The notes beneath the pieces were generated by a model that saw nothing but the letters and a program-made list of their open reading frames with translations, searched no databases and was not told the DNA's origin. From the NCBI GenBank assembly GCA_003152315.1, contig PLZV01000036.1:26416-90415 (forward strand): DNA of 64,000 nt, written 5' to 3'. Source of the DNA: Verrucomicrobiota bacterium (GTDB lineage: Bacteria > Verrucomicrobiota > Verrucomicrobiia > Palsa-1439). Position numbers and translations under genes: made by a program. Shown here one piece after another: positions 8,481 to 17,567 of this stretch. Position 1 is the first letter of the stretch; every line of letters begins with the position of its first letter.

Positions 8481-9116
8481 ATGGATTTGAAGCCGTCGGT
8501 CGAATTACGGGAAGTCGTAAAGAACCTTCACGGTTGGTCAAGTTTTCACCCGCAATGGAAGGTCGACTTTAACAGTTACGCGCTGAAGACTGCCGAGGGG
8601 GTTATTTTTATCGACCCGTTGAAAGTGGAACTCGCCGTCCTCGAGAGACTTGAGGCCCTTGGCGAGCCGATCGCCATTCTGCTTACCAATGCCCATCACG
8701 ACCGTGAGTCCGATTGGTTTCGCAAGAAGTACGAGGTTCAGATCTATGCTCACGAAAAGGCCCAGGCCGACTGTGACACCAAGATCGATGTGCTGCTGAT
8801 GGACGGCGAGCGGTTGCCCGGCGGAGTGAAAGCGGTGTATCTCCCTGGCTCTTCCGCGAGTGAGACTGCCTATTATGTCAAGACGGGGGGCGGCATCGTT
8901 CTGGTCGGGGACACCCTTCTCAATCAAGGCGACAAGGGACTGGCGTTGTTGCCGGAGCCCTATATCGAGGACAGGAAGCAGGCTCTGAAGTCGCTCCAGA
9001 GACTGCTCGATCTTGATTTCAAGACCATCACGTTTGCACACGGCAACCCGATTGTGGGAAACGCGAAGAGCGAAATTACAAAATTCCTCAAGAAACCGAA
9101 GAAGAAAAGCTCATGA
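8481..9116 (+). CDS. metallo-beta-lactamase-fold protein with degenerate metal motif
   Basis: A 211-residue MBL-fold hydrolase-like protein: VIFIDPLKVE, ILLTNAHHDRES, VYLPGSSASET, IVLVGDTLL and FAHGNPIVG follow the order of the family's strands. The usual THxHxDH is NAHHDR here, so only part of the dinuclear metal site is present; GDT and the last His remain. The start at 8481 gives the fold a natural N terminus, although an open frame runs further up. Its end overlaps the next small gene as ATGA. The substrate is unknown. Confidence 0.72.
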   Translation: MDLKPSVELREVVKNLHGWSSFHPQWKVDFNSYALKTAEGVIFIDPLKVELAVLERLEALGEPIAILLTNAHHDRESDWFRKKYEVQIYAHEKAQADCDTKIDVLLMDGERLPGGVKAVYLPGSSASETAYYVKTGGGIVLVGDTLLNQGDKGLALLPEPYIEDRKQALKSLQRLLDLDFKTITFAHGNPIVGNAKSEITKFLKKPKKKSS

Positions 9117-9241
9117 GCCAACAATATAACAAAGTTGAGAAACGTCGCCGTCGGACCGCCTACCTCAGAAGGCTGAAAGTGCGGCAAAAGCAAGCCAACC
9201 CCAAGGCCGCGCGACCGGCTCCCGCCGCCTCCGCCAACTGA
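9113..9241 (+). CDS. small highly basic protein, 42 residues
   Basis: ATGA overlap with the preceding MBL gene gives an ATG at 9113. It starts MSQQYNKVEKRRRRTAYLRR, is rich in Arg/Lys in the first 30 residues and has an Ala/Pro tail. The composition suggests RNA or ribosome binding. I believe similar short basic proteins starting MSxQYNK occur in other Verrucomicrobia, but I cannot check this. No function is known to me. It converges on the aldo/keto reductase gene 22 bases later. Confidence 0.6.
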   Translation: MSQQYNKVEKRRRRTAYLRRLKVRQKQANPKAARPAPAASAN

Positions 9242-9263
9242 TTGGCGCGGTCTCCGCTTTCGC

Positions 9264-10277
9264 CTACGCGACGGGAGCGAGACCATAGTTACGAGCGTGG
9301 AGTTCGCCCAGAGTGGCCAACTCCGCCGGGGTCAGGGTGGACGCGTCGGACGCCGCGGCAAATTCGCGGAGCTGCTGCTCGTTGTAGATGTTGGGCAGCA
9401 CCGAACAAATGCTGGGCTCCGTGAGGATGAACTGGATCGCCGCCTGGCCCAACGTGCGACCCGTGTCCTGCGTGAGGAACGAGATCTGTTCGACCTTCTT
9501 GAGCCCATCCAATAACCAGGCTTTCCGTTTTTCATCATCGGCCACGCGGAAGGTGCGATGGTCGTCCTTGCTAAACGTCGTCTTTTCGGAATAATTCCCT
9601 TCCAATAATCCCGAGCAGTGCGGTACGCGCGTAAAGGCGTTCAAGTCACACTCGCGGGCCACGGGGAAAAGAGGTTCGCCGATCATCCGCTCAAACAAAT
9701 TGTAAATGATCTGCACATGTGCGCCGCGCTCCCGTAGTGCCGCGATACCTTCCGCAATCTGACGGCGGTCAATTGCCGGCCCCAGCGCCACGCCGTACGT
9801 TAGAATCTTGCCGGCTTCGCGCAGTTCCCGCAGGGTGTCGAAGACTTCGTCGTTGCGGATCGTTTCAATGCGCGGGTTGTGGAGCTGGTAGAAATCGATG
9901 CGGTCGGTCTTCAATCGTTGCAGGCTTCGTTCGCAGGCCATGCGGATGAAATCGGGCGACCAGTTGTGCGGACGTTCGCGTTGCCCGGGCTGCACGCCGG
10001 GATGATCGTAAAAATCATAGCCGAACTTCGTGGCGATGACGATCTCGTCACGCCGCCCTTCAAAGGCCTGGGCCAGCACCACTTCACCCTTGCCGTCGCC
10101 GTAAACGTCCGCTGTGTCGAAGAAGTTGATGCCGTGATCGAGCGCCTGGCGCAGCAGCCGGACACCCGTGTCGTAATCCTCATCGCGCACGCCCCACATC
10201 TTGGTTCCGACGGTCCAAACGCCAAAGCCGACCACGGAAACGTTGCAAGAGGTACCTTTTAGTGCGCGGTATTTCAT
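9264..10277 (-). CDS. aldo/keto reductase
   Basis: A 337-residue NADPH-dependent TIM-barrel reductase. The opening [31 protein letters not shown] (catalytic Asp and Tyr), ATKFGYD (Lys) and FYQLHNPR (His) give the full DYKH tetrad. The C-terminal cofactor loop is seen in [23 protein letters not shown] moderate ribosome site (AGGAT) precedes the start. It is alone on the minus strand, and the physiological carbonyl substrate is not predictable. Confidence 0.92.
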   Translation of the reverse strand: MKYRALKGTSCNVSVVGFGVWTVGTKMWGVRDEDYDTGVRLLRQALDHGINFFDTADVYGDGKGEVVLAQAFEGRRDEIVIATKFGYDFYDHPGVQPGQRERPHNWSPDFIRMACERSLQRLKTDRIDFYQLHNPRIETIRNDEVFDTLRELREAGKILTYGVALGPAIDRRQIAEGIAALRERGAHVQIIYNLFERMIGEPLFPVARECDLNAFTRVPHCSGLLEGNYSEKTTFSKDDHRTFRVADDEKRKAWLLDGLKKVEQISFLTQDTGRTLGQAAIQFILTEPSICSVLPNIYNEQQLREFAAASDASTLTPAELATLGELHARNYGLAPVA

Positions 10278-10389
10278 AGTGAATCCTGTGACCTGTTCGT
10301 GCGCATTTTACCGAGACAGCGAGCTTCCCGGCGAGCCAAAACGGATGCGCCCCGACGGTGGCCCGGCATTCCTGGCTCGGTGACCTCGA

Positions 10390-10848
10390 TTACCGGTGTG
10401 GCGCGGGCGGTGTGGCGGGTGTGGGTTGGGCGACACCAGGCTGGGTGCCGGCACCCCCGGGCGTTGCTTGTTGTCCTTGCGTGAACGCGCGCTGCCAGTA
10501 ATCATCGGGGTACGTAACTCGTGGGATGCTGCTCCAGAAGCCGTTGATCACCGGGCCTTGCGGCGTGCGGTAAACCCATGATTCACCGCTGCGGGTGTCG
10601 ATGAGAAACAACGCCGTGCCGCGATCCGATTCGTTGGCGACGACGATTTGAAATCGACCCGAGCCGCCAGCTTGGTCAAGTTTCTCCTCGATGTGGCTAA
10701 GGCGCTCCTGCGTCTTATTGACCTGATCCTGGGTCTTGCCGGCTTGTTGCTCGATCGTGTCGAGCTTGGAGCAGGAGGTTGTCAGCAGCAGAGCCAAGGC
10801 AACGACTGAGTACGAGGTAATGGTCAGACCTAAGGAGCGATTATTCAT
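10390..10848 (-). CDS. lipoprotein with coiled coil
   Basis: A 152-residue protein with a lipoprotein signal ending LTTSC, then a short heptad-rich segment (about residues 28-60, KTQDQVNKTQERLSHIEEKLD), a small beta domain (SGRFQIVVANESDRGTALFLIDTRSG) and a Gly/Pro/Gln/Thr tail. This suggests an envelope-anchored oligomer. GGAG lies about 10 bases before the ATG. The function is unknown. It is divergent from the DUF1802 gene with a 141-base shared upstream region. Confidence 0.75.
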   Translation of the reverse strand: MNNRSLGLTITSYSVVALALLLTTSCSKLDTIEQQAGKTQDQVNKTQERLSHIEEKLDQAGGSGRFQIVVANESDRGTALFLIDTRSGESWVYRTPQGPVINGFWSSIPRVTYPDDYWQRAFTQGQQATPGGAGTQPGVAQPTPATPPAPHR

Positions 10849-10989
10849 GGCAACATTCTCCGGTCCCTCTGCGAGCGAGACGACGCCAAACGGAACGCCA
10901 TTGTTTGTAACAGTGCCGCTCGAGAACTGTCAAGCGAGGGGATTTCCGTGTGGACACACCAGGGCAGATGCGCTAAGTAATGGTCGGTT

Positions 10990-11577
10990 ATGCAAACAAG
11001 TTCCAACATCGCGTTCAAGGAGTGGGCTGTCGTGGTGGATGCGTTGGGCCGGGGAGAGCAGGTCCTCATCCTTCGCAAGGGCGGGATCCGCGAGCAACGC
11101 GGTGAGTTTCACGCCGACCACCATGAGTTTTGGCTGTTTCCGACGCAGTACCACGAGGCCGAGCGTTCCGTCATCCCGTCGAAGCGCCCCATCTTGCTCG
11201 AAATGGCTGCCATCGCGCCGCGGGACTTCGTGGATATTGAGTACTACGTGGTAGCCGACCCGGTCTTGACGATCACGGATATCGAGTGTGTCAAGCGTTT
11301 GCAGGGGCGGCATGTCTGGAGTGAGCAGGTCCTCCAGGAGCGCTTCCAGTTCGGGCGCGAGGCGGGATTGCATGCCTTGTTGACCCGCGTGTACCGGCGG
11401 CCTGCGCCGGAGCGTTTCACGCTGCACGAGTCCTACGGAGGCTGCAAGAGCTGGGTCGAACTCGAACACGCGTTGTCCACTGAAGGCTTGACGCCAGTGC
11501 TCGGGGATGCTGAATATAGTGTCCAGCGGGAAGGAATCGTGGAACTGTTATCGGATCATGCCCTTGCTCATCCATAA
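10990..11577 (+). CDS. DUF1802 family protein
   Basis: A 195-residue cytoplasmic protein. The start (FKEWAVVVDALGRGEQVLILRKGGI) and the HHEFWLFPTQYHEAE segment are diagnostic of DUF1802, a widespread family of unknown function with conserved acidic, His and Lys residues. The end overlaps the FHA-domain gene by 20 bases, suggesting coupling. Nothing in the sequence indicates a reaction. Confidence 0.82.
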   Translation: MQTSSNIAFKEWAVVVDALGRGEQVLILRKGGIREQRGEFHADHHEFWLFPTQYHEAERSVIPSKRPILLEMAAIAPRDFVDIEYYVVADPVLTITDIECVKRLQGRHVWSEQVLQERFQFGREAGLHALLTRVYRRPAPERFTLHESYGGCKSWVELEHALSTEGLTPVLGDAEYSVQREGIVELLSDHALAHP

Positions 11578-12004
11578 ACGGCCCGACGGCACTGAGAAAA
11601 GTCTCGAGTTTGCCAGCAAACCCCTCATCGTCGGTCGTCTCCCGGAATCGGAGATCTCCGTCCGCGATGCGTTCATCTCGCGCGTGCACTGTGGTATCAG
11701 TTACGTCAACGGTCAATTCACTCTCAAGGATCTTGGTTCGACCAACGGCACGTACCGCAACGGCGCGCGGGTCTTCGAGTGCGCGCTCGCTCCGGCCGAC
11801 AAAATTCAGGTCGGCAACACGACGATTGTCTTCGAGGTCGACGCCAAAAGCGGCAACGCGATCCTGCGCCAGGTCCCCCAGATGGTGGCCCCTCCGTCAA
11901 CCCTCGGGGGTTCCACGCCGCCGCGTCCCGACCTCCGCCAAGTCACTGTGCCGGTCAAGGAGCCGCTGATCAAACCGTCAACGCCAACCCTCCGTCCAAA
12001 GTAA
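11558..12004 (+). CDS. FHA-domain protein
   Basis: A 148-residue cytoplasmic protein. Residues of about 20-90 form a forkhead-associated domain that recognises phosphothreonine: GR around residue 26, then ISRVHC, LKDLGSTNGTYRNG and GNTTIVFEV. The remaining ~50 residues are Pro/Thr-rich and likely disordered. The start at 11558 lies inside the previous gene's end. No Ser/Thr kinase lies in the window, so the phospho-partner is unknown. It is first of a run of co-directional genes to comEC. Confidence 0.88.
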   Translation: MPLLIHKRPDGTEKSLEFASKPLIVGRLPESEISVRDAFISRVHCGISYVNGQFTLKDLGSTNGTYRNGARVFECALAPADKIQVGNTTIVFEVDAKSGNAILRQVPQMVAPPSTLGGSTPPRPDLRQVTVPVKEPLIKPSTPTLRPK

Positions 12005-12021
12005 CCCGAGCGGAGCGCCTT

Positions 12022-12477
12022 ATGAACGTGGCGCGCAAATTCAAACTGCCAATTCTCATGGTGGCCGGGCTTTTCTTCGTGTCGGCGACCCGGGCTGGAT
12101 CACCGGACGCGACGAATCAGGTCAAGTCATCTGCGGAAACGGCTCGTGAAGAGGCGCGGCAGCGACGCGTCAAATCGAACATCGCCAAGGGTACAATCAA
12201 AGAGATCGATTTGCTGCGCCACCAGCTCAAGCTGACAACCGAGGACGGCCTGCGGACGTTCACCTACACGAGCCGGACTTACATCTTCCGCGACAAGGAA
12301 AAGATCGCCGCTGACAACCTGAAGCTCGGCGAGGTTATCGCGTTGCGCTTTAACACGGACAAGGATGGCACCGTGCTCGTTCTGCGAATCAAAGCCCGCA
12401 CACCGTCCGAATTGATGGAGCCGCCGTCCACCGGTCCTGCTGACACGACGAATCCCCCCACTGGCAAGCAACCATGA
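12022..12477 (+). CDS. exported protein of unknown function
   Basis: A 151-residue protein with a signal peptide (KLPILMVAGLFFVSATRA). The mature part has a charged helix (ETAREEARQRRVKS), then a small beta domain, IAKGTIKEIDLLRHQLKL to GTVLVLRIKA, of the kind seen in DUF5666-like OB-type periplasmic proteins. The tail is Pro/Thr-rich. GGAG lies 7 bases before the ATG. The end overlaps the DJ-1 gene as ATGA. It is similar in plan to the protein at 18545-18904. Confidence 0.7.
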   Translation: MNVARKFKLPILMVAGLFFVSATRAGSPDATNQVKSSAETAREEARQRRVKSNIAKGTIKEIDLLRHQLKLTTEDGLRTFTYTSRTYIFRDKEKIAADNLKLGEVIALRFNTDKDGTVLVLRIKARTPSELMEPPSTGPADTTNPPTGKQP

Positions 12478-13028
12478 AAAGGGTCCTGGTTCCTCTGGCA
12501 CCCGGCTTCGAGGAAATCGAGGCGATCACCGTGATTGACATCCTGCGTCGTGCTGGCGTTGACGTGACAGTGGCCGGTACTCAGTCAGGTCCGATTGAGG
12601 CCTCTCGCAAGACCAAACACATTCCTGATTGTACGCTCGCTGACGTCCAAGCCGAGGATTTCGACATGCTCGTCCTGCCCGGCGGCCAGCCTGGTGCCAC
12701 CAACCTCCGCAATGACGCCCGCCTCCAGCAAATCGTCGAAACGTTGCGCACAGGGAACCGCCACCTCGCCGCCATTTGCGCCGCGCCGACCGTTCTTTTG
12801 GCGTACGGCATCTTGAAGGATCGCACCGTCACCAGCCATCCAACCGTTCGTGCCGAGGTCACTGCGGGTGCGAAGGAGTTCTCTGACCAACGCGTTGTCG
12901 TCGACGGTTCCGTCATCACCAGCCAGTCCGCCGGTACCGCAATGGAATTCGCCTTCAAACTTGTCGAAATTCTCTGCGGCCAGGACAAGGTTGCCGAAGT
13001 CAATCGCGGCGTGCTCGCCCGACTCTGA
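12474..13028 (+). CDS. DJ-1/PfpI family protein (YajL-like)
   Basis: A 184-residue class I glutamine-amidotransferase-like protein of the DJ-1/ThiJ/YajL clade. It has the N-terminal Glu in GFEEIEAI, the nucleophile Cys at about residue 102 in AAICAAPTVL, and the conserved LPGGQPGATNL. Family members act in protein/nucleotide glycation repair or oxidative stress; the exact activity is debated. ATGA overlap with the previous gene. It precedes thiD, an old naming link (ThiJ) that does not prove a thiamine role. Confidence 0.92.
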   Translation: MKRVLVPLAPGFEEIEAITVIDILRRAGVDVTVAGTQSGPIEASRKTKHIPDCTLADVQAEDFDMLVLPGGQPGATNLRNDARLQQIVETLRTGNRHLAAICAAPTVLLAYGILKDRTVTSHPTVRAEVTAGAKEFSDQRVVVDGSVITSQSAGTAMEFAFKLVEILCGQDKVAEVNRGVLARL

Positions 13029-13086
13029 GGATTCTCGCTATGTTGCAATTCCCGACCCAGACGGTAGAATCCCCGCCGGTGGCAGG

Positions 13087-13875
13087 GTGAACCGGAGAAG
13101 CACAACCGCAATTGCTCTCACTGTCGCTGGGTCAGACAGCGGTGGCGGCGCCGGTATTCAGGCTGACCTGAAAACTTTCCACGCGCTTGGCGTCTTCGGC
13201 ACGAGTGCGATCACCTGCATTACTGCGCAGAATCCGGATCGTGTCAGTGCCGTGCAAGCCCTCGCGCCGCGCCTCGTTGCCGAGCAGATGGATCGCATTT
13301 TCGAGGCGTTCCCCATCGGCGCGGCAAAGACTGGCATGTTATATGACGCGGCCATTATTAAGGCCGTCGCGCACGGCTTTGCCCGCCGCAAGTTCCGCAA
13401 ACTTGTTGTTGACCCCGTGATGGTGGCGGGCAGCGGTACACGGCTGCTCAAGAGTGATGCAATCACGGCGTTGTCAACCAGGCTTTTCCCGCACGCCGCG
13501 GTCGTTACTCCCAACCTTGCGGAGGCCGAGGTGTTGTCGCAACGCCCCGTTCACACGTTTGAGGAAATGCGCGCGGTGGCACGTTCGCTGGCGGAGGAAT
13601 TTGGCGTGCCGTTCCTCGTGAAAGGAGGACACCTCCGCGACCGGAAGCAAGCGGTCGATGTGCTCTTCGACGGCAAGCACTTTCACGAATACCGCGCGCC
13701 GAGGGTCCCGAATATCAAGAGTCACGGCACGGGCTGCACCTTTTCTGCCGCCATCGCGGCCAATCTTGCCCTCGGTCACAGTTTGGCGGAGTCCATTGCC
13801 CGGGCAAAGCGATTCGTGACGAGCGCGATTCGTCGGGCGCGAAAAATGGGGAATTACTCAGCGCTGGCTATATGA
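13087..13875 (+). CDS. thiD: hydroxymethylpyrimidine/phosphomethylpyrimidine kinase
   Basis: A 262-residue ribokinase-fold enzyme that phosphorylates HMP and HMP-P for thiamine synthesis. Motifs: AGSDSGGGAGIQADLKTF at the start, AKTGML, DPVMVAGSG, TPNLAEAE, FLVKGGH, and the anion-hole/catalytic HGTGCTFSAAIAA. The GTG at 13087 gives the normal length; the ATG at 13040 is out of frame. No TPP riboswitch precedes it. ATGA overlap with comEC downstream. Confidence 0.93.
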   Translation: MNRRSTTAIALTVAGSDSGGGAGIQADLKTFHALGVFGTSAITCITAQNPDRVSAVQALAPRLVAEQMDRIFEAFPIGAAKTGMLYDAAIIKAVAHGFARRKFRKLVVDPVMVAGSGTRLLKSDAITALSTRLFPHAAVVTPNLAEAEVLSQRPVHTFEEMRAVARSLAEEFGVPFLVKGGHLRDRKQAVDVLFDGKHFHEYRAPRVPNIKSHGTGCTFSAAIAANLALGHSLAESIARAKRFVTSAIRRARKMGNYSALAI

Positions 13876-16295
13876 AGCGTCCGCTCACGGGACTCGTGGT
13901 CGCGTATGCTGCGGGGATCTGGATCGGATCGCTCACAGGTTGGCCGGCGATGATATTGTTCGCTGTGGCGGCGGCATTGCTTGCCGGTTTTTTGTTTTTG
14001 CAGCGAACGCGCTTCGGTCTCGTGACACTATCGGCGGCAGTTGTCGTGGCAGGATCCGCCGCCTATCGCGAGGCCGTGACAATTTCCTCACCCAACGACA
14101 TCACACGTTTGCTCGAACCACGTGATCAGAACGTCCAGGCGCAAGGCGTCATCGTCAGCGATACAGGTTATCGCGCTCTGCCCTTGAATGAAGAGGATGC
14201 CGAGCGACAGCGTTTCGAGATCGAACTGACCGCTGTGGAACACTACGGCCAGTGGCAGCCCGCCGTCGGTCGCCTCCTCGTCTTTGTCAGCGAAACGCGG
14301 GATGCGGAACCTCTGCGCTACGGTGATCGCATCACGTTCTCGGCCATTTTGCGCGTGCCCCCGCTCATGCGGAATCCCGGCGCATTCGACTGGCGGACCT
14401 GGCTGGAGCGACGCGGGATTCATTTTACCGCCACGATTCGGAAGACCGATTTGGTTCACGTCGAGGCCCACGATCAGGGTAATCCCGTGATCGCCCTGTC
14501 GCTGCGGTTGAGCGAGTATCTCGAACACGCCTTGCGGCTCGGGCTCGAGAGCGAACCGAAGCTTGCGGGCACTTTGGCCGGTATGGTTCTCGGGAAACGA
14601 TCGGAGATACCGACGGAAACATACGCGGACTTCCAGCGAACGGGCGTGTTCCATGTCTTCGCAATCAACGGACTGCATGTCGGACTGGTGACGGCGGTGG
14701 TGCTCATCGTGTTGCGTCTGGCACGGATTCCACGCCGTTGGTGTGCGGTGGCGGCAGTGCCGCTCTTGATTCTTTACGTGTTCGCCACCGGTGCCCATCC
14801 GGGCGCGGTGCGGGCTTTGGTGATGGCCTGCGTGTGGTTGATCGGCTGGATGCTGGTACGACCCGCGGATTCCTTGAACAGTTTGGCTGCGGCAGCGCTG
14901 GTCATTCTTGTTTGCGCCCCCACGCAACTCTTGGACGGCGGATTCCTCCTGTCGTTTTCTGTGGTGTTGGCGATTGTGACATTGACGCCGCGTATCGAGG
15001 TGTTGGTACTGTCGAGGATTGCGCCGGATCCGTTCTTGCCGCGGCAATTTGTCCCGGAGTGGCGGACGAAGCTGGCAGGTGGGTTGCGCCGCATCATCCA
15101 ACTGTTGAGTTGCTCCATCGCGGCGTGGTTGGGGTTGCTACCGCTGATGGCGATCTACTTTCATTTGTTCACGCCGATTAGTATCGTGGCCAATTTGTTG
15201 GTCATCCCTTTGCTGGGCGGCATTCTCGCGTTGGGTTTGTTGACAGCACTGGCGCACGTCGCTTCGGCGTGGTTGACGCTGACACTGAACAACGCGAACG
15301 GTTTTCTCATCAGTATCATGATTCGCGGCGTCGAATGCCTCGGCCATGTGCCCTTCGGCCATTTCTTTGTGCAGGCCCCGCCCCTCTGGCTGGTTTGGGC
15401 GTATTACGGACTCGGCATCCTCCTGCTGAGCAAGCGGATTTCAGCGCCTCAGCGGGGACTGGCCGCCGCGCTGGCGGTGCCGACCCTGGGTGCGGCGTTG
15501 TTCCTGAGCGGTGGCCACGCCAACAGGATGGAACTTACCGTATTGTCGTTGAACGACGGCATGTCAGTCTTCCTTGACGCACCCGGCGGGCGCAACGACA
15601 TGCTGGTAGACGGTGGTGGCGGTTGGAGTGGGGCGCATATCGTGATTCCCTTTCTCCGGGCGCAAGGAGTGAATCAACTCGCCGCGATCGTCCTCACTCG
15701 TGGCGACAAGGCCCATGCTGCCGGATTGGATACCGTCGCCAATGAGGTTCCCATCCGGGAGGCGATCTACAGCGGAATCGGCTCGCGCTCGAAGTATTAC
15801 CCCGAGTGGCTCGACGAGATGAAGGCGCACAAGATTCCTTTGCGTGCGGTCAAAGCCGGAGACGACCTAAGCGCCACACCGGAGGTGCATATTCGCGTGC
15901 TGAATCCGCCGCCCGGCGTTGCGGCCAGCCGCAGCGAAGACAACGCGCTCGTGCTCGCGGTCGAATTCGGACCGACGCGGGTTCTGTTAATGTCCGATGT
16001 GGGTGAGACCGTGGAGAAACGACTCCTGAAAGAATTCGGTGATCTGCACGCGCAGGTGATCGTGAAAGGCCAGCACGGCACCGAATCATCCTGTACCGCC
16101 GAATTCCTTGACGCTGTACGCCCGGATGCTGTCGTGCAAGTGGTCAATCTAAACGACAGCCACCGCTATCCCGAACCAAATTTGCGCGATCGCCTGGGGC
16201 AACGTAAGATCGCTCTCATTCGCAACGATGACAGTGGCGCGGTCACGATTCGACTCACCCCTAACAAGTACGAAGTTCGTACGTTTCTTAAATGA
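13872..16295 (+). CDS. comEC: ComEC/Rec2-family DNA-uptake channel with an altered metallo-beta-lactamase domain
   Basis: An 807-residue inner-membrane protein. N-terminal helices and a DUF4131-like soluble domain (to ~residue 200), then the Competence domain with many membrane helices (LAGMVLGKRSEIP, FAINGLHVGLVTAVV), then a C-terminal MBL-fold domain from ~residue 555 (MELTVLSLNDGMSVFLDA). ComEC imports single-stranded DNA in natural transformation. The MBL metal motif THxHxDH is TRGDKAH here, and the later GHHGS is GQHGT, so this putative nuclease domain appears largely unable to bind two metals. No other com genes are in the window. Confidence 0.9.
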   Translation: MKRPLTGLVVAYAAGIWIGSLTGWPAMILFAVAAALLAGFLFLQRTRFGLVTLSAAVVVAGSAAYREAVTISSPNDITRLLEPRDQNVQAQGVIVSDTGYRALPLNEEDAERQRFEIELTAVEHYGQWQPAVGRLLVFVSETRDAEPLRYGDRITFSAILRVPPLMRNPGAFDWRTWLERRGIHFTATIRKTDLVHVEAHDQGNPVIALSLRLSEYLEHALRLGLESEPKLAGTLAGMVLGKRSEIPTETYADFQRTGVFHVFAINGLHVGLVTAVVLIVLRLARIPRRWCAVAAVPLLILYVFATGAHPGAVRALVMACVWLIGWMLVRPADSLNSLAAAALVILVCAPTQLLDGGFLLSFSVVLAIVTLTPRIEVLVLSRIAPDPFLPRQFVPEWRTKLAGGLRRIIQLLSCSIAAWLGLLPLMAIYFHLFTPISIVANLLVIPLLGGILALGLLTALAHVASAWLTLTLNNANGFLISIMIRGVECLGHVPFGHFFVQAPPLWLVWAYYGLGILLLSKRISAPQRGLAAALAVPTLGAALFLSGGHANRMELTVLSLNDGMSVFLDAPGGRNDMLVDGGGGWSGAHIVIPFLRAQGVNQLAAIVLTRGDKAHAAGLDTVANEVPIREAIYSGIGSRSKYYPEWLDEMKAHKIPLRAVKAGDDLSATPEVHIRVLNPPPGVAASRSEDNALVLAVEFGPTRVLLMSDVGETVEKRLLKEFGDLHAQVIVKGQHGTESSCTAEFLDAVRPDAVVQVVNLNDSHRYPEPNLRDRLGQRKIALIRNDDSGAVTIRLTPNKYEVRTFLK

Positions 16296-16360
16296 GCTCG
16301 CCGTGCGTCCGAGCATTCTGACTTGTCTGGCTAACCGGGGCTCGCCATACTGCGCGGGTC

Positions 16361-17542
16361 ATGATGGTTATCATCAACGGTCGCGTTGTCGGTCCGCACA
16401 GCGTGTTGGAGCATCACTGTGTCGTCATCGAAGACGGCCGGATCAAGCAAATCGCGCCGACCGCGCAGGTGCTTTGGCCGGAAGACGCACAGGTCATTGA
16501 TGCTCATGACGGGTTTGTAGCACCCGGTTTCGTCGACATGCACGTTCATGGCGCGATGGGGCGCGATACAATGGAGGGCACCGTCGAAGCGATGGCGCAA
16601 ATCGCGAAGTTTCACGCGACGGGTGGCACGACAGCAATGACTCCCACGACCACCACCCACTCTAGGGAAAAAATCAACAGCGCGCTCCAGGCGATTGCCG
16701 ATGCGATGGGGCACGATTTCGGCGGGGCGCAAATCGTGGGCGCCCACGTCGAAGGACCCTACATTTCTCGGGAACGCAGCGGCGCGCAACCCGCACAGTT
16801 TATTCGCGACCCAATCTCGTCGGAATATGAACCGTGGCTGGATCGCGGGGGATTGGTGACGCAGATGACACTCGCCCCGGAACTGCCGGGCGCGCTGGAG
16901 CTTATCGACGCGCTTTTGGAGCGGGAGATTCTGCCGAGTGGCGGGCACACGGCGGCGAACAGCGAGCAAGCGTGCGCGGCGATTGAGCGCGGCCTGTGTC
17001 ACGCGACGCATTTGTTCAATTGCATGTCGAGCACGGTGAAGTCCGGCCCGTTTCGATTGCCCGGTGCCCTGGAGACGTTTCTGGCTGACGAACGGGTGAT
17101 GGTGGAATTGATCGCCGACGGCAAGCACGTGCATCCGGAGTTGATGCGACTGGCGGTGCGGGCGAAAGGAATCGACAAGGTATGCCTGATCACCGATGCG
17201 ACCGCGGGCGCGGGCCTGGCGGAGGGCGCCGAGTTTCTGGTCGGTGAAACGCGCGCGGTAGTGGTTGCTGGCGTCGGTATGGTCGTAGACGGCTCCGCCC
17301 TGGCGGGCAGCGTGTCGACAATGATCCAGATGGTCAGGAACATGATTGAGCTTGTCGGCTTGTCGTTGGCTGATGCGGTGCGCCTGGCGAGCTTGAACCC
17401 GGCGCGCGCATTGGGAATCAGCGGGCGGAAAGGCAGCTTGGAACCGCGCAAGGATGCGGACATCGTGGTTTTCTCGGGCAGCTTCGCAGTGTTAAAGACG
17501 GTGATCGGCGGACGGCTGGAATACGAGGCGCCGGCAGCGTGA
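16361..17542 (+). CDS. nagA: N-acetylglucosamine-6-phosphate deacetylase
   Basis: A 393-residue amidohydrolase that deacetylates GlcNAc-6-P to GlcN-6-P, feeding amino sugar recycling. Metal and catalytic residues are visible: GFVDMHVHGA, AHVEGPYIS (Glu), GGHTAANSEQA, HATHLFNCMS and LITDAT (catalytic Asp). Two adjacent ATGs (16361, 16364) are possible starts. No nagB is adjacent. Together with wecB it indicates active amino-sugar metabolism. Confidence 0.93.
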   Translation: MMVIINGRVVGPHSVLEHHCVVIEDGRIKQIAPTAQVLWPEDAQVIDAHDGFVAPGFVDMHVHGAMGRDTMEGTVEAMAQIAKFHATGGTTAMTPTTTTHSREKINSALQAIADAMGHDFGGAQIVGAHVEGPYISRERSGAQPAQFIRDPISSEYEPWLDRGGLVTQMTLAPELPGALELIDALLEREILPSGGHTAANSEQACAAIERGLCHATHLFNCMSSTVKSGPFRLPGALETFLADERVMVELIADGKHVHPELMRLAVRAKGIDKVCLITDATAGAGLAEGAEFLVGETRAVVVAGVGMVVDGSALAGSVSTMIQMVRNMIELVGLSLADAVRLASLNPARALGISGRKGSLEPRKDADIVVFSGSFAVLKTVIGGRLEYEAPAA

Positions 17543-17567
17543 ACGACATGATTCAGGTGAACTCGAG

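Noticed and set aside
13040..13086. ATG just upstream as start of thiD
   Set aside because: Out of frame with the kinase; GTG at 13087 is the in-frame start giving normal length.
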